Below are positions 14,502 to 14,514 of a DNA stretch of 14,514 nucleotides, piece by piece. The position numbers and the translations under genes are program-made. The notes beneath the pieces were generated by a model. It did not search any database. It worked only from the letters and a program-made list of their open reading frames with translations, and was not told where the DNA came from. Origin of the DNA: CAZAGD01 sp049699975. Lineage in GTDB: Bacteria > Desulfobacterota > SM23-61. Where the stretch lies: NCBI GenBank assembly GCA_049699975.1, contig JBNAWB010000085.1:1-14514 (forward strand). The letters are read 5' to 3'. Within the stretch, counting starts at the first letter, position 1; each line of letters begins with the position of its first letter.

Positions 14502-14514
14502 GGGAGGGAGAGAG

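Noticed and set aside
1..14514. CRISPR array, prophage, transposon or toxin-antitoxin pair
   Set aside because: No regularly spaced repeats, integrase or transposase motifs, or small paired genes were seen on either strand.

Overview
The window reads as chromosomal DNA from a Gram-negative bacterium with an anaerobic lifestyle. A complete oxygen-sensitive class III ribonucleotide reductase operon (nrdD, redoxin, nrdG) points to anaerobic growth. A sedoheptulose-7-phosphate isomerase (gmhA) points to LPS heptose synthesis and so to an outer membrane. Moderate GC, AT-rich intergenic gaps, Shine-Dalgarno sites before many genes, a zinc-ribbon/DUF3426 protein and an enlarged second GAPDH fit a Desulfobacterota-like lineage, but this placement is recalled, not computed, and is tentative. 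No integrase, transposase, tRNA, rRNA or CRISPR array was seen.

Layout. Positions 1-276 are non-coding: GC-rich nested hairpins, a three-copy 11-bp tandem repeat, and a good sigma-70-type promoter with a Shine-Dalgarno site leading into gap. Positions 277-7051 form a carbon-metabolism block on the + strand: a standard NAD-type GAPDH, a 1431-residue protein with PPDK-like ATP-grasp and phosphohistidine domains but no PEP/pyruvate-binding barrel, and a second, larger and divergent GAPDH. Positions 7052-7319 are an AT-rich spacer with a promoter and two sites that look like paired NrdR boxes 31 bp apart. Positions 7320-12285 are a tightly packed + strand operon: nrdD, a CPKC redoxin, nrdG, gmhA and a deoxyhypusine-synthase-like protein. 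Positions 14408-12278 are a compact - strand operon: hpt, a zinc-ribbon/DUF3426 membrane protein and a TIM-barrel sugar isomerase/AP-endonuclease-like protein. The two operons converge with an 8-bp overlap.

How the parts fit. The first block sits at the triose-phosphate/PEP level of glycolysis and gluconeogenesis, and the two GAPDH paralogues may serve opposite directions or different cofactors. The dikinase-like protein between them is the least explained item: its ATP half looks intact, but the domain that normally receives the phosphate is missing and about 900 unrecognised residues sit in front. The second block makes dNTPs anaerobically, probably using electrons from a thiol redoxin and under NrdR control, and reads straight into a heptose gene and an enzyme of unknown substrate. 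The third block combines purine salvage with two poorly characterised proteins.

The best candidates for something undescribed are the barrel-less dikinase between two gap genes and the deoxyhypusine-synthase-like enzyme behind gmhA.
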